Below, piece by piece: positions 46,292 to 57,211 of a stretch of 64,000 bases of DNA. The notes beneath the pieces were generated by a model, which was not told the DNA's origin, ran no database searches, and saw only the letters and a list, made by a program, of their open reading frames with translations. Within the stretch, counting starts at the first letter, position 1; every line of letters starts with the position of its first letter. Made by a program: the position numbers and the translations under genes. Source of the DNA: Drechslerella dactyloides (taxonomy: Eukaryota > Ascomycota > Orbiliomycetes > Orbiliales > Orbiliaceae); contig JAGTWJ010000001.1 in the NCBI GenBank assembly GCA_020064725.1, positions 186,001 to 250,000 on the forward strand, given 5' to 3'.

Positions 46292-47463
46292 TCATAACAG
46301 CTGTCGTCCCCTGATCAACCTTGCCACGCCCTCCCTGCAGACCTTGTCGGTCCATGTCTCCCAGGTGTCGTAGAGCGAGATCATTTCCTGCGTGCATTCG
46401 ATAATCGCGTCCATGTCGACGCCGGATTCCGCGAACCAGTCGCTCATCTGCGAGAGTCTCGCGCTGCTGAGGTTCTGCGCGTTGGCGGCAGGAGCGGCGG
46501 CGGAGATAGCGTTGGCCACGTTCTGGGTTGCGGAAGACGGCAGGGAAGCAATGCTGCTACCCGGTGCAGCACCCATCGCCGCCATGGAGGTGGAGGCGGA
46601 GGCGTTCAGATTCGCCTGGGTGTGGATTGCCGGGCGAACAAAGACCGCCAAGAAGATGGCGGTAAGCGCGATGGTATGTGGCGGGTAGAGCAGGATCAGG
46701 TCGGTGATATAAGAGTCGTTCAGGAACGACCAAACCGCCATAATTTCGTCCGTGGTCAGTTTCAGCGGTACCTGCACTTCCATCAACGTCCGGTACGGGT
46801 GATGCACGATAAGGTATGAGTTTAGCTCGGAGATCAGGTGAAATTCGCATTCCGCCAATTTGGCGGTGTCCTGCGGAATAAACTCTAGAACCACGGCACA
46901 GAGGTCAGTTCGGACTCTGGTCTTCTCCAGCCAGCCACGCGAAAGCGGTAGCCTAAGGTGCGGGGCAGCAGGCACGTGAGAGATATCAGTCATACCCTGG
47001 AACAAGGCTCTGGCCTCATTGACCACGCTTCGGATGTGCACCGGGCATTCCTCCATTTTGCAAGCCAGATAGACGCAGGTGGAGAGCATGAGGTAAGGGT
47101 TGGTCTCTCGAGTGGAGACCTTGAGATAGAATCTCTTGAGATATGTCTCCGCAGTTGCGAGAGGTTGCTGTCGAAGCTGAAGACGACGGGCTAGCCGCTG
47201 CAGGCCTATACGATCGAGGTTCCCGGTTCGTGAGCTCCAAGGACGAAGAGACGAGCTCGAGACGCCGCGGTTGGCTATCGTGATCGTGACCACTTACAAT
47301 GATGGAAGTACAGCTGCAGCTGCTTGTGGTCCGGCAGCGGATATGTCATTCCCAGCCCCTGCCTCGTGTCCTCCTCGTCGAGAGTCTTCCGCATGTCGGC
47401 GATTTTCTCTCTCGTCAACTGCCAGTGGGCTCGCTGGGTGGAGGTCCAGAAATTGGCCGCCAT
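46292..47463 (-). CDS. SSN8: Cyclin C, Mediator kinase-module subunit (SSN8/SRB11)
   Basis: Partner of CDK8/Srb10 in the Mediator kinase module. Three minus-strand exons, 47298-47463 (ATG), 46996-47205 and 46292-46884, give 322 residues. The start MAANFWTSTQRAHWQLTREK is typical for fungal cyclin C. The cyclin box follows: LQLYFHHCLQRLARRLQLRQ, YLKRFYLKVSTRETNPYLML, STCVYLACKMEECPVHIRSV, and after the second intron EFIPQDTAKLAECEFHLISE and LNSYLIVHHPYRTL. Reading through intron 2 (111 bases) is possible without a stop but would insert about 37 foreign residues into the cyclin box; GTATGA, CTGAC and TCTAG signals support removing it. Intron 1 lacks a CTAAC-like branch point. A Ser/Ala-rich insert lies between the second-fold helices. 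Confidence 0.93.
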
Positions 47464-48285
47464 GTCAGCGATGTATATCGGGTGGTTGGGCGTGAGGAGA
47501 AGAGGACGGTAAGGACCCGCGCCGACGCGTAGAGTGGTCGTCCGGAGTCGTGAAAAGGCTTTTTCTGCCCGGCCAACGTGCGGCAAACCGCAGCCCGGTG
47601 CGATCAGAGTCGGGGAATCAGCGCGCGAGGAGCTTGGCAGGGCTGCGAGGGAGTCATTGAGGCATTCGGGGCCGGCATGGATGCGAGTTCGAGGGTGGCC
47701 CGCGTCGGCAGGCTGCAGAGAGGCGATGAGGTTGAGCCGAGCTGCTGGGCTGGAACAAAAACTGGAGCTCGAGCTGGGCAGAAGCTTGAGCCCAGACCAG
47801 GCCAAACGGAGCCGCGTTGCGGGCAGCCGGATGATATCACCGCCAGAACCACCAAACTCGGCCAGACGTCACTCCAGCTCAATCTGACCTCCTGCGCTGT
47901 ACCCAGACGGCAGTTCCCATTTCTGCGGTCTCCCATCCGGCGCCCTCCACGTCGCCTGCGTCCAATCGTATAGACTGTCGATACCGCATCGTATCGTATC
48001 ACCATTCGTGTCAGCACAGCCTCGGAGCAGTCGTGCAAGCGGCTATCGATAACGTCCAGCGGTGCGACAGCCGTCTGCGGATGCCATTCGCTGCGGGATC
48101 CCGAAGCCACAAGCGCTCACCGTTGCCTCCGACCCAGAAGCCGGCCCCTCGTGGCGCTCCATCGATCCGAATTCCCGCCCGTTCCGACGCCCGCGACATG
48201 CCACCGTAACCTCGTCCGACACCGGTAACTTTGAACCATCGTCAGCGGAGGTCGAGCCAGGTCTCCGATTCGCGAACGAACATTC
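47464..48285. promoter_or_regulatory. Shared 5' region of cyclin C and SAL1
   Basis: An 822-base interval between divergent start codons. Open frames within it overlap and have no family similarity that I can see. No specific regulatory site is claimed. Confidence 0.5.
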
Positions 48286-50548
48286 ATGTCGAGCGGGGAA
48301 GACAGCAGCCACCATGAGGAGCCCGAACGCGACAGGCGCACGCGCTTGCTCCGGCTCTTCGAGGCGCTAGACACCAACCGCGAAGGCCAATTGGACCTCG
48401 AGGCTCTCAGACGCGGCCTCAAGAGCATCAACCACCGTACGTCGAGTCCTCACCTCCAGATAGTATACGTATATACGCACGTTGCGTAATGCAGACAGCG
48501 TGCTACATGCGCACGAGTCGGAAACAAGGCGACGGCGACGGCAAGCAGGCTATAATATCGTATAATAGTTCCAATTGTATTAGACGAGCCAGACGGCTGA
48601 CGACCATCCCGCATCCGACAGCTCTCCAAAACGCCGACAGGATGCTGCGAGACCTGCTGAGCATCTGCGACACCAGCGGAGACGGGTTCATCCAGTTCGA
48701 CGAATTCGTCGTCTTCATGGAGGCGACCGAGCAGCATCTGAGAGGTCTATTCAATGCCATCGACCGGGACAAGAACGGGCACGTGGACCGGGCAGAGCTG
48801 GCCCACGCGCTCGAGAGCAATGGAATCAGCGTGGAGCCGAGGAAGCTGCAGGCGTTCTTCGACAAGCTGGACAAGAACAGCGACGGGCAGATAACCTTCG
48901 AGGAGTGGAGGTGAGTGCGAGAGCTCGTCTATAGACGCGGACATCACGACAACGATGTCACGACGGGAATTGATATCTGATTCGGGGCGCGAAGGGACTT
49001 CCTGGTGTTTATTCCGCAGCTGGACAACGAGGGGCTTGACCCGGGGATGAAGGCCATCTACTCGTACTTCCTGGCCACGGTAAACGTCAACCCAGAAGGT
49101 GCGCCAGTTTTCCCTCGTGGGCCTCGTGGCCGACGATGATGCTTCCCATTGCGCCCATTTTCCCTTCCCTTTTTTTTATAATGCCCTCCTACCACAATTA
49201 ATTTCTCCCCACTTTTCATCACCCATCAACTCCCCCGACACACCTCCAGAAATACATCACGATGGCTTTTGCACGAACGTTGCTCACCAAGTATTCCCCA
49301 ATAAAAGGTGACGTCAACCTGAATGACGACCTCTTCGAAAGCATCGGTAAGTCTTCCACTGCAACAATACCACACGGGATTTTGTTGCTGACCCAGTGAC
49401 CCACCCTCAGGCTTCTTCCTCGCTGGAGGCGCTGCTGGCGTCGTCTCCAGAACGGCCACAGCGCCGTTTGATCGGCTGAAGGTCTACCTCATCGCCCAGA
49501 CGGATACTCCCGACATCAAGGACATCAAGTCGACTGTCCTGAAGGGCGATGTGGCGCAGCTGGCCAAGACGACCGCGCGACCGATGCGAGACGCCCTCCG
49601 CGCGCTCTGGGACGCCGGCGGGGTGCGCTCTTTCTTCGCTGGCAATGGCCTAAACGTGGCCAAGGTCCTCCCCGAGAGCGCCATCAAGTTTGGCTCATTC
49701 GAGGTGCGTATACCTTTCTATACTTTACCGCCAGTGCATGTAAAAAAGGTGCTAAGCTGATCATTTATATAATTCCAGGCCGCCAAGCGAGTACTCGCAC
49801 GCCTGGAAGGAAAAGAGGACCCGAAGCAGATATCGTCTGTCTCACGGTTCCTCGCCGGCGGTGTCGGCGGTGTCGTGAGCCAGCTCGCCGTCTACCCTAT
49901 CGACACCCTCAAGTTGTAAGTGCCACAGCTTCCCTTCCTTCTCCACCAAGCCTACACCACCCCGACTGACCGAACGACAGCCGCATGCAGTGCGAGATGG
50001 TAGCGGGCGGCCCGCACGGCAACGCCCTGATAGCGTCGACAGCGAAGAAACTCTGGCGAACCGGCGGCTTCTACCGCGGCCTGCCGCTCGGCCTCCTTGG
50101 GATCTTCCCATACAGCGCAATCGACCTGGGCACCTTCGAGCTGATGAAGCGGTCGTACATTACCGCGCGGGCCAAGACCCTGGGGATCCGAGAAGAGGAC
50201 TTCCAGCTGTCGAATTTCGTCGTGCTGGGCATCGGCGCGACGTCCGGGAGCATCGGCGCGAGCATCGTCTATCCGATCAATGTCCTGCGGACGCGGCTGC
50301 AGGCGCAGGGCACGCAGGGCCATCCGCAAACGTATACGGGTTTCTGGGACGTGACGAGCCGGACGTTCAAGCAGGAGGGTATGAAGGGGTTTTTCCGCGG
50401 GCTGACGCCTAACTTGCTGAAGGTCGTGCCGGCCGTGTCGATTGTAAGTTCTGATGACATCCTTGAAGGAACGGCGGTCGGATGCTAACGGTGTGAACAG
50501 TCGTATCTTGTGTATGAGAACTCGAAGCAGTTGATGGGGTTGCGGTAG
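48286..50548 (+). CDS. SAL1: Ca2+-regulated mitochondrial ATP-Mg/Pi carrier (SAL1/SCaMC)
   Basis: Inner-membrane carrier exchanging ATP-Mg for phosphate under Ca2+ control. Eight exons, 48286-48436, 48622-48910, 48995-49098, 49308-49346, 49411-49703, 49779-49915, 49981-50443 and 50501-50548, give 507 residues. Four EF-hands fill about residues 18-150; loops DTSGDGFIQFDE, DRDKNGHVDRAE and DKNSDGQITFEE look competent, while the first (DTNREGQLDLEA) is weaker. Three carrier repeats follow with signatures PFDRLK, PIDTLKF and PINVLRT; Asn in the third is usual for this family. An amphipathic linker DPGMKAIYSYFLATVN separates the domains. The 39-base exon 4 encodes GDVNLNDDLFESIG and is entered after a 209-base intron. 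The last exon ends SYLVYENSKQLMGLR. Confidence 0.96.
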
Positions 50549-50964
50549 ACTTGGTGCGGTCAACGTTGTTGTTTGTGTTTCGGGGGTCTTGTCTATAGAC
50601 GTACAGGCCGGGCCGTGTGCATTTCGTGTAAAGGCTAGCGGCCGTGTATGATTGATATAGTATTACTGTATTTCCTTCGTATACGAGTTTTCTTGCTTAC
50701 GAACAACCTTGCATTGCATTCTGGTTAGATATACGATCCGATATGAAGCATCACATTGCTACGTTTGCATACGACCGACTTTGTTGAAAATGTTGCAATT
50801 GGGATATATAGCTTGGGGCAGGCAGACCCCCGGAGCTCCACAAAACCAGAGCTTGACGTCTATGGGGTATAAATTCACCAAAAAAAAAAAGAATCGTTAT
50901 ATAACATTATGAAGCAACCAAATCTCCAGATCGGGTGTGCCGTGCTACAGCCGGGGAATGGATT
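50549..50964. other. Intergenic between convergent SAL1 and REV7
   Basis: 3' flanks of both genes, T-rich after SAL1, with an A-rich run near 50880-50890. No gene is supported. Confidence 0.65.
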
Positions 50965-51859
50965 CTAGGACTGCAAGAGCTCCTGCTTGCCGACCGCCTC
51001 CTCGATCCACGTTTCCAGCGCCATAGCACCCAACGCCAGGCTGCGGACGGGTATCGTCCGCCTCGTCTCCGCCGCCCGCTGGCTGGGTGCTTGTTGGCGG
51101 CGGGTGCCGGTTGTAGTCCCTTGGTACTCGGCTGCCACCCACACCGGCGGGTTCTACCGTACATTCCGACCATTAGTAAAGTCCTATATATACGGCGTAC
51201 AAGGGTGGGAGGAGGCTGGATTACGTACCCCCTCTGGCGCCGGCGAGTCCTTCTTCAGCTCCATCGATACGGAAAACGTACACTCCTCCGGCAACTTGCC
51301 CAATTTCACAGACGCATACGACAGCTTCGTCAGCACGGCGCGCAGCTGCTCTTCCAAATCGATAGTTGAGATTCCCCCCGTGGCAGAGGTGTCTTGCGAG
51401 TCTGGGATTGTAGGGCTGCCGGTCGTTGTTGTCGTGTCGTGCGCGGGGACGTAGACGAACTGGGAGTGTAGGTCCGACGGCGCGACGACGGGGAAGGCGG
51501 AGACGTCGAAGACGAAACGTTCGAGAGGCTTATTGGCTGGCGAGAGTATGTTTATAGCGATGAGGTCTACCGTGCACTGTACATCCAACATCGTTAGCCG
51601 GGCTACGGAACGTTTATGTGTGGAAAGAGGGGGACGTATGTACTTTGAGCAGCTCTTCCGTGCATGCGCTCACGGCATCCTGAATCCACTGGCAGACCCG
51701 CGGGTGGCGCGCCTGTCGGACGGGATGGTTGTACTTGCGCGCGGCGATGAAGAGCGAGGGCGGGTAGATTTCGCGCTCGAAGAGTATGACATGGATGGAG
51801 ACGAGCAGGAGGTCGCTGAACGCGGCGACGAGGTTGGCGTAATTGTCTATCGTGATCAT
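50965..51859 (-). CDS. REV7: REV7/MAD2B HORMA-domain protein (Pol zeta subunit)
   Basis: Accessory subunit of translesion polymerase zeta; HORMA proteins close a safety-belt loop around a partner peptide from Rev3. Three minus-strand exons, 51644-51859 (ATG), 51229-51576 and 50965-51153, give 250 residues. HORMA motifs: NLVAAFSDLLLVSIHVILFE, REIYPPSLFIAARKYNHPVR, HPRVCQWIQDAVSACTEELL, then ERFVFDVSAFPVV, DLEEQLRAVLTKLSYASVKL and GKLPEECTFSVSMELK. Exon 3 gives WVAAEYQG, an Arg/Gln/Thr-rich insert, and the closing segment LALGAMALETWIEEAV, typical of fungal Rev7. Branch points GCTAAC and ACTAAT precede exons 2 and 3. The gene is divergent from KAP114 (530 bases between starts). Confidence 0.95.
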
Positions 51860-52389
51860 TGTTGCGGTGGATCCATGGGTTGGTGAAGTCGTCTACATGA
51901 TCGCGGTCGTTCAGCTGGCCTCGCGATGCGGCTGTTAGCTACATGTACATGTACTAGCTTGCAGTCATTCGACGGACTTGTGCATATGCGGAGGATGAGA
52001 AGAGTAATAGTGGAGCTTCAAACGTACCTGCCTGAAGAACAGCGTTCGAGATTGGCCGAGGCGAGTTAGCTCTGGAGGGGTAACAGCAACGCGTTCCTAT
52101 TCGCCCGCCCTCGTCCCTATAAAACACTCGAGCAAATATCGCGACTCCTTCCCCCACTATCACCGTGCACCGCCGTTTCCAACTTCATCACCGCTCGATC
52201 ACACCGGCACTCCCTTCGCGCCCTTCAACCCATTGCGGCTACTGTCCTTTCGCTCCGACACGTCACAATCCTTTGTGCAGGAGGAACGCTGGTGCTTCCC
52301 ACGGTAGCCTTAGTTAGCGCTTTCGAGGAAACAGCTTGAGCGAGCTTGAGATTCCATCCCTGGCTTCGCTCCAGAGCTGCAGCTGAGCC
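51860..52389. promoter_or_regulatory. Shared 5' region of REV7 and KAP114
   Basis: A 530-base interval between divergent start codons. It contains the self-complementary ACATGTACATGTAC at 51941-51954. No other site is claimed. Confidence 0.5.
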
Positions 52390-55300
52390 ATGGAAAAGTT
52401 AGTGTGTCTTCTCCCCGCATGCATGACTCCTTGGTCCCATGTAATCTTTCATATCCGAGCGGCGTGGTTGCTCATTCTGTCAGTTCCGCGCTTACGATCG
52501 ATCAAATCACGTCCTTGCGTCCAGGGTCCTCTACCTCCTCACCGCGCTGCAGTCGTCTGATGAGGGGCCAAGACGCACGGCGGAACGCGAGCTCTTCCAA
52601 CTGTACTCCGAAGATGGTGACTATCCAATCCGATCCACCCGCGCGCCTACACCTCCATTCCATCCATTCCCTCCTTCGAATCCCGGGGAGATCCACCTAT
52701 TTTAGTAGAACGCACTTCGGATTCTAACCCCGTTCGACACACCATCGGCGCACAGGGTTCCCCATCGCTTTAATCAACGTCGCGGCTAGCACGGACTTTG
52801 AATTCACGGGCCGACAGGCTGCAATCGTCTACCTGCGCACATTCATCGACGAATGCTGGCAGCCGCCGTACGATAAATATGCGGGCCCGCCAATCAAGGA
52901 CGAAGTCAAGCAGCAGGTGCGCAGCTCGCTGCTGCAGCTGCTGTCTGATAAGGAGCGGAAGATAAGGGCTGCCGCGGCGTATGCCGTGTCGAGGATTGCG
53001 TCGTACGACTTTCCGGAGGAGTGGCCGTCGCTGCTGCAGGATCTGCTGGAGGCGATTCCTACGGCGACGGATGAGCAGCTGCATGGCCTGCTCAAGGTTC
53101 TCACGGGTGAGGCTGGCTTGCTACGCGCTGGTGCTGAGGGTTTGGGATGATGGGGCTAAATGACTGTTTGAACTTTATAGATCTGGTCGAGGATGGCTTC
53201 AGCGAGGAGCAGTTTTTCGCCGTTGCGCACCAGCTGGTTGAGGTGCTGTTCCATGTGGCAACCTCGGAAGCTGTAAGAGACGTCCCACACGTGCTGCGAG
53301 ATTGCCCGCAGGCGGATATACTAAGAGTACGGTGGCGCTAGCGTCCGAGCAACATTCGGAGTCTGGCGGTGCAGACTGTTCGGTCATGCATCGAGCTTCT
53401 GGAGATGGTCAAGGAGGACCATCCGGGCCCGGTCGAACAATTTGCAACAAAGGTCGTCGATGTCTGGATGACCTTCTTCGCTCAGGTCCTGGAAAAGCCT
53501 ATCCTCCAGCTATCGGGCATTAGTGACGAGGAATACCACGGAATGGTCACGCTGAAGCTACAATCCTACAAGGTTCGGAAGACGATGCCAGGCAGTAATC
53601 ACGCACATGTAAAGCTAATGGGTGGTATAGACAATCGGCAAGATTGTTAGCGTCTTCTCGGGGACCATGACAAAGTACATGCCGTCGCTCTTCCACGCAA
53701 CATGGTCCGAGCTGAGCGCAGCGAAGGACAAGTACGTCACGGATTTCGTTGAGGGTGACGAGGAGGGCAGGTTGTCTAATGTGGATGGTCTCCCGTACAC
53801 CCTTGACCTGCTCATGCTCGAGGAAGTCGACTTTCTACAAACGTGCCTGCGGTCAAAGTCGGTCAAGGAGGAGTTTCTCCGAGCGGTCAACAACAGCACG
53901 CAGCCGCTCGAGCAAATGGTTTACGCGTGTGTCCTGCTGGCACAGATCACTGGCGAGGACGAGGGGCTTTGGGAACTGGACTATAATGTCTTTGTTGCTG
54001 AAGAGACCGCCATGACTGCCAACTTTACGACCCGGACGGCTGCTAGCGACCTAGTCATGGTAAGGAAAACGCTTGGAGCTTATATCTGCCGCGTGGGCTA
54101 TTCGCTGATGTGTTTGGCAGCGGTTATGGGACTGGTTGAAAACCCCGGTTCTCGTGGCGCTTTTCGGCTTTGCGCAGCAAAGCCATGCAAGGTAGCATTC
54201 CTAGCGGGATCTCAATTGGAGTAATCTGCTGACGACGGGATTACAGCTGGAAAGCCGCAGAGGCTTCGTTCTACCTTTTGGAACAGGCCATCACATCTGA
54301 AAGCGATAATGCAGCTGTCGTGTTCGGTCAGGTCGGCCCGGAAATGATTACGGGTTTACTATCGAACCTGAAGAAGGCTCTGACGCATGGTAGGGGTCTT
54401 ACCTTCCGGGCCGTATAAATATTACCAGGGTGCTGACGAGAAATATCAGAAAATGTCTTCCTAAGAGCTCGGGGATGGCTGCTCGGTAGCACGTTGACTA
54501 GAATTCAATCGCCAGCTCTACACGAGTTCCTGAACGAATTTGCACCAGGGTGCATCCAGGCGGCATCCAACGACTCATCGGACATTGTCAAGATCTCAGC
54601 TATCAGAGCGATCGAAACGTTCGTAGACCTGCTCCATATACTCTAGCGGGACTACATTGAACTGACGGAATTTCCGATACAGGATCTCAGAGAATGTCAA
54701 TAAGGAAAACATTGTCCATTTCCAAACTGACATTGTCCGGAGTATCGGTGCCTTTATCGCCAGCCAGTCTCCAGATGACCGCGAGGAAGCACAGGACGTT
54801 CTATGCGTGCTCGCTAACACTCTTAAGGCTGTACTGCGCCTGCATCCGCAGCTCGCCCTTGATCCGTCCTCGCACGTGTTCGAGCTCCTCTTCACGCTTG
54901 GGGAAAGCGGCGCATCGAATGTGTATCTTTCGAACGTGATTCAGGAGATAGTCGACGACACTGCGGACGCCCTTCCTGATGACTTTGTTCCACTGTGCAA
55001 TCAGGCGGTCCCGCTGATAATCAAGGTCCTAGACGCCGATACGTACGACCAGGAAAATCCGTTCACTAATGTACGTTTCAGTGTCTCGTTGGGCTTGTGG
55101 GGTCGTATGGCTAACGTGCTTGTAGCTGGCAGCTGAGCTGCTTTCGACGGTTCTTAGGAATGCTACGGGTCCTCTGCCATCGGGGCTTGTTGATACGCTG
55201 ATGCCCCGTCTCGCTCAATGTCTCTTAAATTCGCATGAGACACCTCTTTTACAGGTGAGGATTATCACCGCTGCACCGAGAGGGGTATTCTAGCTGACGG

Positions 55301-56572
55301 AGAGACGAAAGTCTGGTGCGGAGGCACTCAAGTGCATTGTCGAGAATGACACACCACAGCTGCTGCAATGGTAGGGACAAATCTTGGCTTGTGAGGCTCT
55401 GTAGCTCGAGGCTAATTCATTGTAGGCACGATGGCAACGGCAAGTCTGGGCTGGAGCTTGTTCTCTTGATCATCGATCGGTTGCTAGGACCTAGCCTCCC
55501 GGACCAGGCTGCTCTGGAAATTGGCGGTCTAGCAGCAGAAGTTGTAGACAAGGTAAGTGCACCGACATACCTTGTTGAACTAGACAGGTTGCTGATGACG
55601 GAATGCCAGGCTTCGCAAGAACTCGGACCGTACCTTCCAGTCCTGCTGCAGGGTGTAGCGAAAAGACTAGCAACGGCAGCCGCCACGAACCTGATTCAAA
55701 GTCTCATAGTTGTCTTCGCGCGGCTGGTGATCAAGCAACCAGTTGACGTTGTGGATTTCCTGGCCACGAATCCCATTGGCGAGCGGTCCGGCCTGCAGGT
55801 CGTGCTGTCCGCATGGCTCGAGAACTCGAACGTGTTCAGCGGCTACGCCGAGATTAAGCAAAAGTATGCAACGACCTATTTGTTTGAACAAGTTCATGGA
55901 TATGCGCGCTAATTGACTACAGCGTCGTCGCCCTGGCCAATCTCTATGCACTAAATGACCCGAGGGTCGCGGCCGTCAGTGTTCAAGGCGACCAGATTGT
56001 CGAGCAGTCGTCCCGCATCATGACGCGGGCGCAGCGGAAGAATAGTAAGACTGCCAATATACGCCCGAGTCTGATTTCATAAATACGGATACTGATTAAC
56101 ACTTAGATCCCATTCGATATACTTCAGTTTCCGCGCCGTTGAAAATCGTAAAGATCCTTATTATGGAGCTTGGCTCTGGGTCCGCCGCAGGGTCCACGTG
56201 GAAGCTTGATATGGCGGGGGCAAAGGGCGCAATTGAGGAGCCGGTAGTTGAGGAGGATGATGAGTGGGAAGATGAGGATGATGTCCTCGATCTGGGGAGC
56301 CCTGCCGTTAAGCAGGCGCTGCTGGGCCTTGGCGAGGATACTGAACGATCGTCGTCGGCCCTGCGTCGGGGAGGAGATGATGATACGCAGGTGAGTACAA
56401 AATAAATATTGCATGCTCACCCGTTAGGTATCTATTTTCTGACGCTTCTGAACAGGCCTTCATTGTCAACTTCTTCAGAGAGGCGTCGACGAACAATATT
56501 GCTGGATTCCACGATATTTACAGCCAGTTGAGCGCGGAGGAGAAGCAATCGTTATCCCGCATCATAGGTTGA
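52390..56572 (+). CDS. KAP114: Importin-9-type karyopherin (KAP114)
   Basis: HEAT-repeat import receptor; Kap114/importin-9 carries histones H2A-H2B and TBP into the nucleus. Seventeen exons: 52390-52397, 52525-52616, 52756-53106, 53181-53272, 53342-53572, 53631-54059, 54121-54191, 54247-54389, 54450-54618, 54683-55070, 55126-55254, 55312-55370, 55426-55552, 55610-55863, 55923-56044, 56107-56390 and 56456-56572. They give 1021 residues, the family's usual length. The start MEKVLYLLTALQSSDEGPRR, the importin-beta N-terminal segment RQAAIVYLRTFIDECWQPPY, HEAT-like helices throughout, and the end FIVNFFREASTNNIAGFHDI fit importin-9. An acidic loop (EEDDEWEDEDDVLDL) lies near residue 950. The first coding exon has only eight bases (ATG GAA AA). 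Exon 9 ends at a rare GTTCGT donor; using the nearby GTAGAC donor gives a stop at once. Confidence 0.95.
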
Positions 56573-57211
56573 TTTGACGGCATCGCATTTGATACTTCCT
56601 TCTCAGCGGCTCGAGCTCATGTGACGATTTCTTTTTTACGTTTTACGGATGGCTTGGACATGTACTCGAGACTAGGCATGTAGGAGGACTTGAGGTTGGA
56701 TTTTTCCATGTTGCATACGATATCATGCTGCCATGTAGAATCCGCTTGTCCAGCTTGGTCCGTCGTCGTGTAACTACCTCGATGCGCCCAGAAATCAGCA
56801 AAAGCGTTTGATACGTATGCTTTCCTCTTTGGGACATGGGTCTTGGCTGTCCCGTGATCTGGCTCATCGAATGGACCACGGCCCCGCGTCATGTGTTTCG
56901 CGCCATCGAGCTGACAGTCGACGTACCTTCTGCATGCTGGACATGTTCATGATACCGACAACTTTGACATCGAACCGTACTCTCCAGAACTGCCACTGCG
57001 ATAATGAGAAGGCGCTTACCCTGGAGCACTGATTTCCCCTTCCGAGTTCATTAACTGGCGCCTCCGACTTGCCTGGCATCCGGTCACCTCCAGCTGTAGC
57101 TAGCTACACCATACGTATACTTAAACTTGCTCAAGCTGCAACTCTCACCGCGGCATCCACTCTTCCTGGAACCACCTTGAGCGGCTAGCTTCACCGCCGA
57201 CAGCAGCAGCG
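56573..57211. other. Intergenic between KAP114 and VPS15
   Basis: 3' flank of KAP114 and 5' region of VPS15, same strand. Small overlapping frames on both strands are unsupported. Confidence 0.6.

Noticed and set aside
49043..49260. Alternative exon in the long third intron of SAL1
   Set aside because: The intron contains open stretches and an ATG, but the conserved carrier sequence joins cleanly from 49098 to 49308 and no extra segment is needed.
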